64,000 nt of DNA from contig CM035164.1 in the NCBI GenBank assembly GCA_020205615.1, positions 127,699,537-127,763,536 of the forward strand. Reading direction: 5' to 3'. The notes beneath the pieces were generated by a model. It worked only from the letters and a program-made list of their open reading frames with translations. It did no database searches and was not told the DNA's origin. The translations under genes were made by a program, and so were the position numbers. Source of the stretch: Panax quinquefolius (lineage: Eukaryota > Streptophyta > Magnoliopsida > Apiales > Araliaceae). Shown one piece after another: positions 1 to 11,369 of the stretch (positions are counted from its first letter, which is position 1; the number at the start of each line of letters is the position of its first letter).

Positions 1-1344
1 TTAATTAAACTCCTTTAACTAATTTTCCTTCCTAATCCAATTAGGAATAAATGAGAGTACTTATATTAAATTAATTCCTAAACTCTTTTAGAAATTAAAA
101 TAATAATAATTGTAATAATATTAATAAGACTCCTCTTATTAATTTATATTTAATATTTCTAAAATATTAAATAATAAATATTAAGCTATTTAATTTATTC
201 TATCACCATAGATTAAATTAAATATACATAACATATTATTACGATTATGCCATTAACTTCTTAAATAATTATTCTTCCTTTTATGGTGTGACCCTTTAGG
301 TTCTCCATATTAAACCAGGTTGTGAATAAATCAATTAGAAACAATTCTAATCTTATTTAAATAAATAAATTAAACAATTAATTTATTTAAATAAATATAT
401 TATTCTACTGATAGGGATAAGCCTCCTAGCGATCAACGACTTTCCGGATAATATAGATTTCAACATTAATCATTAAAGAACCTTTGAGTAAATAGTTCTG
501 AAAATGCAATTCAATCCTTCCACCATCTGATGTCCCAATTAAATATAAGGCATGGAATTCTTTGTCAAGTCTTATTTTATTTAATTATATGTATTTCGAT
601 CCTTAAATGCACAACTCCAAATAATGCAAATTAGAAACTCCTTTCTAATTTCATTACGCCTTAACCAAGGACTCTTTGGGTTGTCATTTATCGAATCACA
701 TAGGACATTTCTCTTCTTTTATTAGAAGTGGTAGATTCTTTATTGATCATACATTATCTCCATATACAACTTATTATACCCAAGCATACCCTTTGATATA
801 CCCTAAGGGTCTTAAGGAATAAGTCAAAGTATAACTCATCATACACAAGATCTTATGATGATCTCAAGTCCAAGGATTACTTGTCTTTACTATCACTCTG
901 AAATTCCTATTGACGAGCAAATAAAACTCCATTAGGTATTCCTTAGCGAGCCACGTTCGGTGAACTTATTCTCTAATAAGCACCTACATACTTGCTTTAG
1001 TGTCTCCACACAAATGATCATGAGATCAATCATCCTCATCGATGAGTAAGCGCAACGTATGTGTACCAATCTATCCGGATTCACTAATCCCCAATTTAGT
1101 AATCCAATGATTGGGAACTATTTTAGTTTTAAGCTTTCTAAGAATTTAGATCTCATTAGAATGATCATCATCATTATTCTAAAAGCATTGCTTAAAACTA
1201 TGGGTTTATCACATATTATAAAACGACATCATGTAGATAATTAAAAGCCTTTAATAAATTAATACTTTTTATTAATAAATGAATAAGATTATTACAAAGT
1301 ATATGCTTTATCATCAAACATGATTGGCTTGTGTATGCATACTA
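1..1344. other. Non-coding AT-rich DNA, probable LTR-type remnant
   Basis: No coding frame is convincing here; the longest open frame is about 60 codons and has no recognisable motif. The stretch is AT-rich, with a moderately complex middle (about 400-1240). It resembles non-coding LTR or UTR sequence of plant LTR retrotransposons, but no TG...CA termini, target-site duplication or primer-binding site could be placed. It ends abruptly where the chromodomain end of the minus-strand family A element begins (about 1345), so it replaces the 3' LTR expected there. Lineage is not determined. Confidence 0.4.
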
Positions 1345-1640
1345 CTTTCGAAAATTCATGACCTTTCTTGCGTAGGACATCCTCATACGTTAAGTCTTGG
1401 CTATCTCGTCCGGTTCTAACTCTATAACGTGGTTCGGTCTTTTCACATATTTACGAAGTACGATATGTGAAACACATTATGAACACGAGACATACTTTGA
1501 GGTAACGCGAGTCTATAGGCTACATTTCCTACTCGGTCAAGAATTTGAAATGGACCAATAAATCGTGGATTGAACTTTCTTCTTCTCTCCCAAATCTTGT
1601 AACTCCTTCCATGGAGCAACTCGCAACAATACATGATCCC
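1345..1640 (-). pseudogene. Integrase C-terminal block and chromodomain remnant (copy A1)
   Basis: The open part (1443-1634) ends the integrase: it reads NPRFIGPFQILDRVG, the GPF/Y-type module of chromoviruses, then VHNVFHIS. The matching plus-strand copy continues HLSMLRKY at that point, so the frame is lost in A1 just after the module. The following ~95 bases match the chromodomain lead-in of A2 only in pieces, with stops. In intact relatives this tail steers integration to marked chromatin; here it is not readable. The left end is the boundary with foreign sequence. Confidence 0.75.
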
Positions 1641-1699
1641 CTATACTAAATTCCACGTCCTTTCGATGAAGATCCGCGATAACTCTTTTGTCGATCTTC

Positions 1700-2625
1700 C
1701 CGCCGCTTATATACGTTGTCGAATCATTTGGATCTTTTTCGTAGTCATACGTATTAACTCGGGTCCCAACAATGTTGCTTCACCCACCTCGTCCCAACAT
1801 ATTTGGAGAGCGACACTTTCGTCCATATAATGCTTCAAATGGAGCCACACCTATACTTGCTTCGATAAGCTGTTGTTGTAGGAGAATTCCACCAATGGTA
1901 AATACTTATCCCAACTGTCCTTGAAGTCAGGACACGAGTCTTAATAAATCTTCAAGAGTTTGAATAGTCCTTCGATTGTCCGTCCGTTTGAGGATGGTAT
2001 GCGAATCCCAGATCGTAAATCAAGTGGCCATAGCTTTTTGCAAGCTAACCCAAAATCTTGAAGTGAATCTTGGGTCACGATCCAAACTATGGATACTGAG
2101 GCATGCCATGCAACCTCACAATCTCATTCACGCGTATATACTAGCAAGACGTTCAAGGAATAAGTCTCCGTGTCGACAAGAAATGAGCGAGACTTGGTTA
2201 ATCTATCAACAATAACCCAAATAGCATTGATGCCTTGAGAAACCGTAGGAAGACCCAAATAACGAAATCCATGGTAATGTGTTCCTACTTCCATTTCGAA
2301 TATCAAGTGGTTGCAACGGACCCTTAGGTACTAGATGTTCTGCCTTTACACATTGACAAGTTAAACACATCAAGATAAACTTTGCAATCTCTCTCTTCAT
2401 ATTGTTCCACCAAAATGTATGTCAAAGATCATGATACATTTTGGTACTTCCAGGATGGATTGCAAATGGTGTATTGTGTGCCTCCATCATAATCTTGTAC
2501 TTCAAATCGAGTCGTTAGGGACACAAAGTCTAGAGTGGACTCAAGTATTCCTTCTTCATCAATTCTCGCCCTAGGAATAGCTCCTTCTTGTACTTTCTTC
2601 TTCATACGCATGACGCCCGGCCTGG
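1700..2625 (-). pseudogene. Retroviral-type integrase core remnant (copy A1)
   Basis: Minus-strand pieces reproduce the integrase in order. The N-terminal linker is at 2429-2611 (MRMKKKVQEG). The zinc-binding half with its CLTCQ Cys pair lies within 2206-2400. The catalytic core carries GINAIWVIVDRLTKS in 2124-2306. Pieces overlap in different frames, so at least three frameshifts break the domain. Downstream parts of the core (about 1700-2120) match plus-strand copy 13200-13600 only at the DNA level. Integrase would join the reverse-transcribed element to the chromosome; this one cannot be made. Confidence 0.75.
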
Positions 2626-2639
2626 TGGCTCGAAAGCAA

Positions 2640-3900
2640 CCTTAACTTTTTCTATTAAAGTTGGCTCTATGTATATACTGACATCATCGCACTCATTCCC
2701 CGCGATATGATCTTCTACTCAACGCGTCATTTACCACGTTCGCTTTTCGGGATGGTATTGAATAGTGTGGTCGTAGTCTTTCAATAGCTCGAGCCAACGT
2801 CATTGCCGCGTGTTGAGTTCTTTTTGAGTGAAGAAATATTTAAGGCTTTTATGGTCTGAATATATCTCCACTTTCTCCCCATATAGATAGTGCCTCCATA
2901 TCTTTAAGCGAAAACGATTTGCTACTAACTCTAGATCATGGTAGGATAATTCCTCTCATACTCTTTAAGTTGTCGCGAGGCATAGGCTATGACTTTCCCA
3001 CGTTGCATGAGAACACATCCTAACCCTTTGCCTCAAGCATCATCAGATAACAAATCCATCCGAACCGGATGGTATTGTTAAAACAGTCTCAAATAAGTCT
3101 CCTCTTAAGCTCTTGGAAACTCTTCTTGCATTCTTCGCTCCAAACGAATTTTGTATCCTTCCGAAGTTAAATTTGGGTTAATGGAGTAGCAATTCGAGAA
3201 AACCCTTCCACGAATTTTGTATCCTTCCATATTTTGACACTGACGTGCCCAAAGAAATGCTACTTCCTCGAGCCGAACTCGCGTTTCTTCAATTTGGCAT
3301 ATAGTTTGTTTTCACGAAGCCTTTGGAGTACCGACTTTCAAATGGTGCTCATGATCTTCACGACTTTTGGAATATATGAGGATGTCATCAATAAAGACAA
3401 CAACAAATCCGATCCAAATATTCCTTGAATACTCGGTTCATCATATCCATGAAAGCCAGCAGGAGCATTAGTCAATCCGAAAGACATGACTAAGAATTCA
3501 TAATGCCCGTCGAGTTCTAAAGGTAGTCTTTGGAATATCCTCGCCTAATCTTCAAATTTGATATCCGAATCGAAGATCGATTTTTAAAAAGAATTGTGCC
3601 CTTGCAAATCGGTCAAACAAGTCATCAATACGAAGTAGAGGATACCTATTCTTGATGGTGACATGGTACAATTCCCGATAGTCAATACAAAGTCGTATAC
3701 TCCCGCCTTTCTTCTTTACGAATAAAACAGAGCACCCCAAAGAGATGTACTAGGGCGAATGAAACCGATGTCCAACAATTCCTCAGTAGTTGGACCTTTA
3801 ACTCCTGAAGTTCAATAGGAGCCATTCGATATGGGGTTTTAGAAATGGGCTTTGTACCAGTTCAAGATCAATAAAGAATTCAACTTCACGTTACGGGGTA
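2640..3900 (-). pseudogene. Reverse transcriptase and RNase H remnant (copy A1)
   Basis: The fingers/palm entry is visible at 3552-3740, reading [20 protein letters not shown] followed by L-x-K-I-D-L-R-x-G-Y-Q, the classic Ty3/gypsy RT blocks. Further along the minus strand (about 3370-3430) VVVFIDDILIYSKS is readable, so the catalytic Asp pair (F-I-D-D variant of Y-V-D-D) is present at the DNA level. RNase H and its connection follow to about 2640, broken into short frames. The palm block is notable because copy A2 has deleted it. No continuous polymerase frame exists. Confidence 0.8.
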
Positions 3901-4129
3901 GGCAGGGAAGTTCTTCAGAAATACGTCGGGAAAAGTCAATAACAATAGAATATTATTCAAATTTGACGTGTCTTTATTCAAATCCATAACATGGGCTAAG
4001 AAAGCTTGACATCCGTTTTTCAATAAACGAATAGCTTTATGATTAGATATGACGTGATTGATTTTAATGGTTTAGTTGCTTGAATTAAATACAACAAAGT
4101 TGGTTAGGAATATGAAAACTAACAACCTT

Positions 4130-4700
4130 ACGAAAACAATCAATTTTGGCATGATGAGTAGTTAACCAATCAATCCCTAAAATCACATCAAAAGCAAGTA
4201 TCTTTAAAGAGATAAGGTCAATGGGTAAGGTGATGGTGCCAACTTGAATCAAACAAGATTTATAAGCGATGGATGTGATGAAAGTTTCTCTAACGGAGTT
4301 TCCACAGATAGGTCAAAGTCTAATTTCTCCTGTGTCAAGTTTAAACGTTAAGCACATGCGGAGAGATAAATGAATGGGTAAGACCCTGTTATCAAGTAAG
4401 GTATAAACTTCGCAAGAATTTATAAATAGCTTACCCGTGATCACCTCGTTTGGGTTCCTCGCATTTTGACCATCCACAACAAACGCTCTTCCGGAATCGT
4501 TGACTTTGACTTTTTTGGGACGATCTTTTGAGTCACCGTCCCTCATTTGAACTAGGTTTCTCTCTTGTCTGATCTCGAAGCGATATGTCCTTCCTTTCCA
4601 CAATTATAACATACCTTGAACTGTTGTGGGGCGGTTTGGTGATATGTTTCTCTTTTCGCATTTGTAGCATATAATGGGTGGTCGTTCTCCTCCCTTAGAA
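4130..4700 (-). pseudogene. Gag zinc-knuckle to aspartic protease remnant (copy A1)
   Basis: The open frame 4313-4603 runs from near the zinc knuckle into protease, reading NEVITGKLFINSCEVYTLLD. The catalytic D-T-G-S motif that follows LLD in A2 reads D-N-R here, so the active site is destroyed or mis-sequenced. The downstream protease part (about 4130-4260) keeps the motif order seen in A2 (I-Q-V-G-T-I-T-L-P then D-V-I-L-G-I) in the DNA. In intact elements this protease cuts the Gag-Pol polyprotein. Confidence 0.7.
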
Positions 4701-4959
4701 CCGGTTGTTGCACGCAGACTGCTGCGTTTTTACATGGTCGTTGTTAAATATCCTCTTTTAAAATCTCCTCCCGACTCGCTTTCTTCTATTTTCATGGCCA
4801 TGATTACCACCAGAGTGGTTACCATTTTTGTCCGTCTTTTCTTTCTCCATTGGTTATCATTGTTTTGTTGACTACCATCTCCTAGATGATCCTGGATGTG
4901 GTCCTCAGATTATTTATACTCGTTATCTCGCTCTAATAATTGGGCCCTGTTTACAACAT

Positions 4960-5660
4960 CCCGAATAGAGAGAAAATTTATGAGAAATGAGATCTTTGGC
5001 GTGTCTGGGATTTCAAACCTCTAAGAAACATCCGCGTCATACGCTCTCATTCTCCACCAAATGAGGTGCAAACTGGATAACTCTACAAACTTTGCCTCGT
5101 CTTCGAGACACCGCCATGTTGTTTTGCTCTAATCGATGAACTCCACTTCCTTCATATGATGAACACTTTCGTGAAAGTATTTGTCATTAAATAGTTTCTA
5201 AAATGTCTCCCAAGACATCTTTGAGTCTTGGTGGATGGAGTGCGCTTCACGATCTCCCACCAATGATCTCCGCTTCGCCACGGAACATAAAGGTGGCGAA
5301 TGGAACCTTCTGTTCTCCGTGCATCCCAAGACATCGAATATCTTGGTAATTTGCTTGACCGATGTTTCCGCCATGATTGAATCTGCTTTTCCTTAAATTC
5401 GTGGTCCCAACTCTTTGAATCTTGGTTTGTGACAACCCGTGAATTGCTATCATTTCTCCTCAGATTTTGAACACGAGTCTCCTCGTCGATTTTGCATGAA
5501 CTACAAAAAGCTTCTAAACATCCCTCGTTCATCATCTACTCGAGTGGTGTTGTTCACGGGAGGAACATTGCCACCACTGTTGCACGTTCTCCTCGTTGGT
5601 GAGTACAAAGGCCTCCACGGCCTCTCATTTCCATTGTTAATATTCTTAGTCAACATTCTC
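4960..5660 (-). pseudogene. Gag capsid remnant (copy A1)
   Basis: Minus-strand frames at 5152-5535 and 5247-5453 correspond to A2 Gag: a piece with EGCLEAFCSSCK (frame-shifted N terminus), then the capsid core where VPFATFMFRGEAEIIG matches the family motif A-T-F-M-x-x-G-E-A-x-x-W-W. The start methionine lies near 5650 by alignment with 10126. Several frameshifts alternate two frames, so no full Gag is encoded. Gag normally forms the cytoplasmic virus-like particle. Confidence 0.75.
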
Positions 5661-5842
5661 AAATCTTCGTATATAAACAAGGGTTAATTAAGAAATCAAT
5701 ATATCACATAATATCCCTATATCTTGACCAACTAACAAATAAGCTTAGGTAGGACACACTAGCGAAGGATTTACTCGTCTCTCCCCACCTAGTTCTATTC
5801 CCCGATCTCATGCCAGATCATATCCCTAAGCTCGATATCAAC
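5661..5842 (-). other. 5' leader and primer-binding site (copy A1)
   Basis: Between gag and the LTR, the minus strand starts with TTGATATCGAGCTT (5828-5842), matching the equivalent site in A2 (TTGGTATCGAGC). This is the place of the initiator-tRNA-Met primer-binding site of plant Ty3/gypsy elements. The remainder is leader sequence conserved with 9947-10125. Confidence 0.7.
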
Positions 5843-8549
5843 TGTGGCGCCCCAAAATAGGTATACATCACCCATTCCGAAAGTTGTCAATACATGGTAC
5901 AAAAAAACAACTACAACTTTATTATTACAACAAGAAAAGCGTGAGTTTGAATACAAATATTATCTTCTAGACAATATCTATACTCAAATAAATCCTCATC
6001 ATATTTATTGATACATTATTTTACAAAAATGGTGAGGACTACTAAACAACTCTCTCTAGAACCTTCATTCCATACCCCACCTATTTCGCTTATATTCTCG
6101 CCTCACGAGAGAAGAAAAATGGAACAAAAAGGAAAAGGGTGAGCTCAACTAGCCCAAGTAAAGAATATTATGACTAAGATAATATACAACAAATTATCAT
6201 TAGTCTTCAACAGGGAAAAAAATTCTAATAGAATACAATAGACAACAAGTTTTAAATCAATATTCGCAGTGAAAATAATAATTCATTAGAAGAGTTAAGT
6301 AGAGAATGCAAACTACTATCTTCTATGTATAAATTTAAAATTTCATCGTCTATCTTTTATCCCTGTAACATCAATCAATATACATCTGGAATCAAATATT
6401 CATCTTTGCACTATAGGCCAAACATATTCATCATTTAGTCATGTTCATCTAAACACCTGCTCATCTTTGCACTACGGGCCAAAGATATTCATCGAAATCA
6501 TTCATCTTTGCACTACTAAAAGCCAAAGATATTCCATAATATCATCATTTAAGACCGAGGATGATGAAAATATTTTAAAGAAACGAATCCAAAGAAACAA
6601 AATGACAAGGATTAAGGATTAAGGATTAGTACTTTGTTTTATCCACGCCCAAAATACCTCAAAAATAATCATAGTGGTGTAAAATTCAAGAATGATCAAA
6701 ACATGGATACAATCAAAGCTAGTATCCGAATAGATATTTTGGACAAAAAGAAGAAATTTCATTTTTCGATGAATAATGCCAGAGTATCGTGAATAATGTC
6801 GTATCGTGAATAGTAACTCAGACACCAAAAGATAGAAATTTCCCAAAAACATCATCACGCCGTGAATAGTACTGCGTGAATAAGTAACTCGTGAATAGTA
6901 ACTCATGAATAAGTAACTCAGAAGCATGAAAAAGTTCCAAATTTGATAAATATTTCCAACCAATATTTCAAAGATAATGATATTGAAGAAATAATATCAT
7001 TTGAAGAAAATAACATCCTTACCTCGAAAGATCAAGACTTCTAAATTTGAACACAAGATATATAGGCTATAACTTGAACTTGCAATGTATAGCAATACTC
7101 AAAGTATACTCAAAATACTCACAAGAATACGCTCGATAATATAGAGAGAGAAAACTTCAGTTTCTGGTGTGATTTTCAATTCTAACCTAAGCACCCTATT
7201 TATAGGAAAATGCTTAGAACACCAAAGCAGAAAATTTAATAAAATATTAATAAATTTATATAAATCATACGCAAACTTGGAAATTCTGATTTCAGCATAT
7301 TTTGCAACACATGTGCCTACCAACCAACCACAAAAACGTTTTTGTTATTTTAAACAATTAAAACTTCCAAAAATCAATTATTTCAGAACTCCGGAACTTC
7401 AATAATTCACAATAAATAGCCCTTTTGTCAGAAAATTCAAACTCACGAATTTTTATAGGAAATTCAATTCTCTACAACTTTGCGTAAGAAAGTTTTTCCA
7501 AATTCCAAACAAAATTGACCAAATCCACAAACGAGGCGATTTTACAAAGTATAATCAAATTTCGATCAATAAATGGGGTCCACCAGCATGTTTAACCTGT
7601 TTTAAACATTTATTGCAAGAAAAATACTCTTCCTCCTCAGATACTCATATATCCCACATTCGTTGTAAAATTATCACCATTATTATATTATTAAAATATA
7701 ATAATATATTTAAATAATTATTTTATCGAGAAAAGATAAAATTTCAATTTTCAACAATTGTCACATTAAATTTTTTTTTCCATTTATATCCACATAAAAT
7801 CAATATTTTCCTCATCATATGAATCAATAATTAATTATTCATAAATAATATTACGAATCACAATATTGACAACCGTGCGCCTCCTGAAAGAGGGGTTTTC
7901 CAATAAGAATTTCTCCTTCTTGGCCGCAATTAAGTGACCAAACCTCTCCTTGAGATGTAACTTTCTAGACATTGCCAATAATGTTATCTAATAATATTAT
8001 TCGGATAATATGAATTATTGCTTCGATAATGAAAAATACCGTGTAATGACAATTATTGAAACAATGAAAGATATAAAATATCAACGCAAAGAATTATTAA
8101 ATCAATAAAATAAAATCTTCGAATAAGAATTCATCGTAACCATTATTGAGTAAAGTGCCTTCTACGTAAGAATCAATAATTGGTGCAATACTGCGTGCTA
8201 TCTTCTTGTGTTTTAACCACAAAAGTATTTTAACAAGATTAATGTGTATAATAACTACTGTGTTATTATTTTAAACAACTTATATTTGTCGTTTTCTTCA
8301 TCCAATCGCTTTCACATGGGGCCCACACATGGGCATACTGCGTCGTCGCATTTAATATTCCCAAGCGATTTAATATTCCACGACCAAACGAATATTCCCC
8401 GAAACAATGAATATTTTATAACCACTTGCTTATTTTGAAATATTTGCGTATTTTACCCCTAACTATCCACATTAATCAAATCAACCCTTACTATTTCAAA
8501 ATAATAAATAGAAAATTAAATTTCATTAATAATAAGTTGGGGTCTTATA
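5843..8549 (-). mobile_element. Complete family A LTR, 5' LTR of copy A1
   Basis: The plus strand begins TGTGGCGCCCC and ends GGGGTCTTATA, the reverse complement of an LTR that starts TGTAAGACCCC and ends near GGCGCCACA; the final CA is altered to TA here. Length is about 2.7 kb, long relative to the ~4.3-kb body. A minus-strand TATA box lies at 7197-7204. The transcribed part (5843-7190) holds short ATTCACGA-type repeats (about 6790-6920) and three or four CTTTGG/CACTACGG repeats (6400-6540). It abuts the plus-strand LTR of A2 with no spacer. Confidence 0.88.
7197..7204 (-). promoter_or_regulatory. LTR TATA box (copy A1)
   Basis: TATAAATA on the minus strand, followed by a conserved leader (GGTGCTTAGGTTAGAATTG) shared by every family A LTR in the window. 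Position inside the LTR and conservation mark it as the probable RNA polymerase II start region (U3/R boundary). Confidence 0.65.
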
Positions 8550-8556
8550 ATTTTCC

Positions 8557-8564
8557 TATAAATA
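8557..8564 (+). promoter_or_regulatory. LTR TATA box (copy A2)
   Basis: TATAAATA followed by GGGTGCTTAGGTTAGAATTG, conserved with 60598-60605 and, inverted, with 7197-7204. It lies only about 8 bases from the junction with the inverted A1 LTR, so most of its own U3 is gone. Confidence 0.65.
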
Positions 8565-8844
8565 GGGTGCTTAGGTTAGAATTGAAAATCACACCGTAAA
8601 CTGAAGTTTTCTCTATTTCTCTCGATATATCGAGTGTATTCTTGTGAGTATTTTGATACTTTGAGTGTTGCTATCTGATTGCAAGTTCCTTTCAAAGACA
8701 CTATACCTAGTATTCCAAATTGTAAGTACTATTCTTTCGAGGTATGGGATGTTATTTTTCTTAAGTAAGTAATATTATTTCTTGATATCATTATCTTGAA
8801 AATATTGGTTTGGAACTTTTTATCAAATTTGAAACTTTTTCATG

Positions 8845-9015
8845 CTCTGGGTTACTATTCATGAGTTACTTATTCACGAATTACTATTCACGAGTACTAT
8901 TCACGAAGCATAATGATTTTTTGTGAAATCTCTATCTTTTAGTGTTTGAGTTACTTATTCACGATATACAAAGACTATTCACGTGATACTAGATCTTATT
9001 CACGAATCGACATTA
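8845..9015 (+). repeat. Short interspersed ATTCACGA repeats in LTR leader
   Basis: About eight copies of a 10-14-base unit with core TACTATTCACGAG or ATTCATGAG occur here, roughly 290-450 bases downstream of the LTR TATA box. The same cluster is present in other LTRs (inverted near 6790-6920, 19860-20050 and 23190-23340; direct near 60890-61060 and, diverged, 16675-16770). Function unknown; it may form RNA structure or be replication-slippage-prone DNA. Confidence 0.6.
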
Positions 9016-9239
9016 TTCATAGAAAAATTAAATTTTGTTTTTCGTCCAAAATATCTATTATGGATACTAGCTTTGATTATATCCATGTTTTGATCATTCT
9101 TGAAGTTTACTCCACTCGGTTATTTATGAAGTATTTTTGAACTTGATTATTTAAAGTGCAATCCTTAATATTTGTTCTTTTGTTTTCACCGGATTCGCTT
9201 TTCTTTAAAATATTTTTCATTATTCTCACCCTAAATGAT

Positions 9240-9390
9240 GATCTAACCAATATCTTTGGCCCGTAGTAAAAGATGAATGATTTTTGATGAATATCTTTGG
9301 CCCGTAGTGCAAAAGATGAACAGTGTTTTAGATGAACACGACTAATCGATGAATATCTTTGGCACAGATAGTAGCAAAGATGAATATTTG
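9240..9390 (+). repeat. CTTTGG...GCAAAG hairpin-type repeats in LTR
   Basis: Three units of roughly 50-60 bases each contain ATCTTTGGCC, a short spacer with GTAGTG, then CAAAGATGAA. The flanks ATCTTTG/CAAAGAT are inverted repeats, so each unit could fold as a short stem-loop. The same module in reverse (CACTACGGCCAAAGAT) is repeated in every LTR here and in the 57-bp arrays at 22043-25260 and 29586-32812. Confidence 0.6.
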
Positions 9391-9933
9391 ATTTCGATTA
9401 TATATTGATTAATGTTACGGGGATAAAAGATAGACGATGAACTTTTAAATTCATATATAGAAGATAGTAGATTTCATTCTCTACTTAACTCTTCTAATGA
9501 ATTATTATTTCATTGCTGAATATTGATTTCAAACTTATTGTCTATATTGTATTCTATTAGATTTTTCCTGTTGAGGACTAATGATAATTTGTTTTATATT
9601 ATCTTAGTCATAATGTTCTTTACCGGGCTAGTTGAGCTCACCCTTTTCCTTGTTGTTCTATTTTTCTTCTCGGGAGGCGAGAATGTAATAGTACTTAATG
9701 GGTGTGGAATGATGGTTCTAGAAGTGGTTCTAGTAGTCCTCACTATTCTGTAGTAAAATAGTGTATTAATAATTGTAATAATGACTTATTTGAGTGTGGA
9801 TATTGTCTAGATGACAAAATTTGTATTTAAACTCACAGTTTTTATGTTGTATTAATAAAGTTGTAGTTGTTTCAAACCATGTATTTGGCGCACTTCGAAT
9901 GGGTGTTGTATACCTATTTTGGGGGCGTCCACA

Positions 9934-10125
9934 ATTGGTATCGAGCTTAGGGATATGATCTCCAAGCGAGATCAAGAATAGAACTAGGAGGGAGAGAGAG
10001 TAAATCCTTCGCTAGTAGTGTCTTACCTAAGCTTATTTGTTGGCCTGGCTCATATAATATAGGGGGGTATTATGTGATATGTTAATTTGTTAAATTAACC
10101 CTTGTTTTATAAGGCGATTTTGAGA
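9934..10125 (+). other. Primer-binding site and 5' leader (copy A2)
   Basis: Directly after the LTR end is TTGGTATCGAGC (about 9935-9946), then a leader to the gag ATG. The site is the plant initiator-tRNA-Met type (canonical TGGTATCAGAGC) but lacks the CAG-to-CG difference in every copy of this window, which is either a family variant or a systematic error. Confidence 0.7.
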
Positions 10126-11265
10126 ATGTCGATTGAGAATGTTAATGATGGAGTAAATGAGACCGTGGAGAGACTCGTGCTCACCAACGAGGAGAACGCT
10201 GCAACAGTGGCAATGTTCCTCCCGCGAACAACACCACCGAAAAAGCGTATGATGAACGATGGGATGTTTAGAAGCTTTTTGCAGTTCATGCAAAATCAGA
10301 CGAGGGAGACTTGTGTTCAAAATACAGGAGGAAATGATAACAATTCACGGTTTGTCACAGCCAATAAGTTCAAAGAGTTGGGACCACCAAAATTTATTGG
10401 AAAGCCAGATCCGATCAAGGCAGAGACGTGGGTTAAAACAAATTACCAAGATATTCGATGTCTTGGGATGCACGGAGGAACAGAAGGTTCCATTCGCCAC
10501 CTTTATGTTCCATGGCGAGGCAGATTACTGGTGGAATTCTGTGAAGCGTACCCATCCAAATACCACACTCGGCATGCCTCGGGAGACATTTAGAAACTGC
10601 TCAATGACAAGTACTTTCACGAAAGTATTCGCTCATATAAAGGAGGTAGAGTTTATTAGACTAGAAAGCGTAATAACATGACGGTGTCCCAAAGACGAGG
10701 TGAAGTTCGCAGAGTTATCCGAGTTTGCACCTCATTTGGTGGAGAATGAGGAACGTATGACGCGGATGTTTCGAGAGGTTCAAACCCTAAGATACGCCAA
10801 GATCTCATTTCTCATAAATTTTTCTCTATTCGGATGTTGTCAATGTGGCTTAATTATTAGAGCGAGATAACGAGTACGGCCAACTCGAGGACCACAACCA
10901 GATCATACTGCGGTGACAACAAATATCGAAACAACGATAACCAAATGAGAAAGAAAAATACTGACAAGAAGCGACAACCACTCTAGTGGTAATCGTAGCC
11001 ATGAAAATAGAAAGAAGCGAGCCTGGGGAGATTTTAAAAAGAGGAGATTCAACAATGACAATGTGAAGACGTCGGCACCAAAGAATAACCGGTTCCAAAG
11101 GAGGAGAACGCGACCAATTTCGGTTATATGCTATAAGTACGAAAAGGAGATATCATCATTAAACCGCCTGGGCAGCTTTAAGGTATATTATAATTATGGA
11201 AAGGAAGGGCATATCGCTCGAGATTGCACTGTAGTGAAACCAAGTCCAGCGAGGATGGTGACTTA
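10126..11265 (+). pseudogene. Gag polyprotein, frameshifted (copy A2)
   Basis: The ATG at 10126 (MSIENVNDG) fits the gag start, since the same ATG context recurs at 62171. Frame 1 continues to about 10440, then the capsid core continues in another frame (KIFDVLGCTEEQKVPFATFM, then G-E-A-D-Y-W-W-N), the Ty3/gypsy Gag signature, to about 10680. The tail contains APHLVENEE at the DNA level. The zinc knuckle at 11184-11240 reads YYNYGKEGHIARDC: the two N-terminal Cys of the C-x2-C-x4-H-x4-C knuckle are Tyr, so RNA binding should be lost. Confidence 0.82.
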
Positions 11266-11369
11266 AAAGGCTGTCCCAGAAAAGTCAAAGTCAACGGTTC
11301 TGGAAGAGCGTTTGTCGTGGCCTTGGTCAGAATCATGAGAACCCGAACGGTTATCACGGGTTAGTTAAT

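Larger units (their letters stand above)
1345..5690 (-). mobile_element. Degenerate Ty3/gypsy chromovirus body (family A, copy A1)
   Basis: Read on the minus strand, this is a gag-protease-RT-RNase H-integrase-chromodomain series, the order of Ty3/gypsy elements. A primer-binding site and a full LTR lie to the right (5828-8549). The order, the C-terminal integrase block ending near 1440 and similarity throughout to copy A2 (9934-14186) place it in the Del/Tekay-like chromovirus group. All reading frames are broken by many frameshifts and stops. The expected 3' LTR on the left is missing: about 1344 the sequence changes to unrelated DNA. The copy is therefore non-autonomous and truncated, though some breaks may be sequence error. 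Confidence 0.85.
8550..9933 (+). mobile_element. 5'-truncated family A LTR (TATA box to LTR end), copy A2
   Basis: The segment starts a few bases before the TATA box (8557-8564) and runs through the R/U5 part to an LTR end at GGGGGCGTCCACA. The ~1.35 kb of U3 upstream of the TATA box, present in 59222-60590, is missing. Instead the inverted LTR of copy A1 ends directly at 8549. Inside are the ATTCACGA repeat cluster (8845-9015) and CTTTGGCCCGTAGTGCAAAG repeats (9240-9390). Confidence 0.85.
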
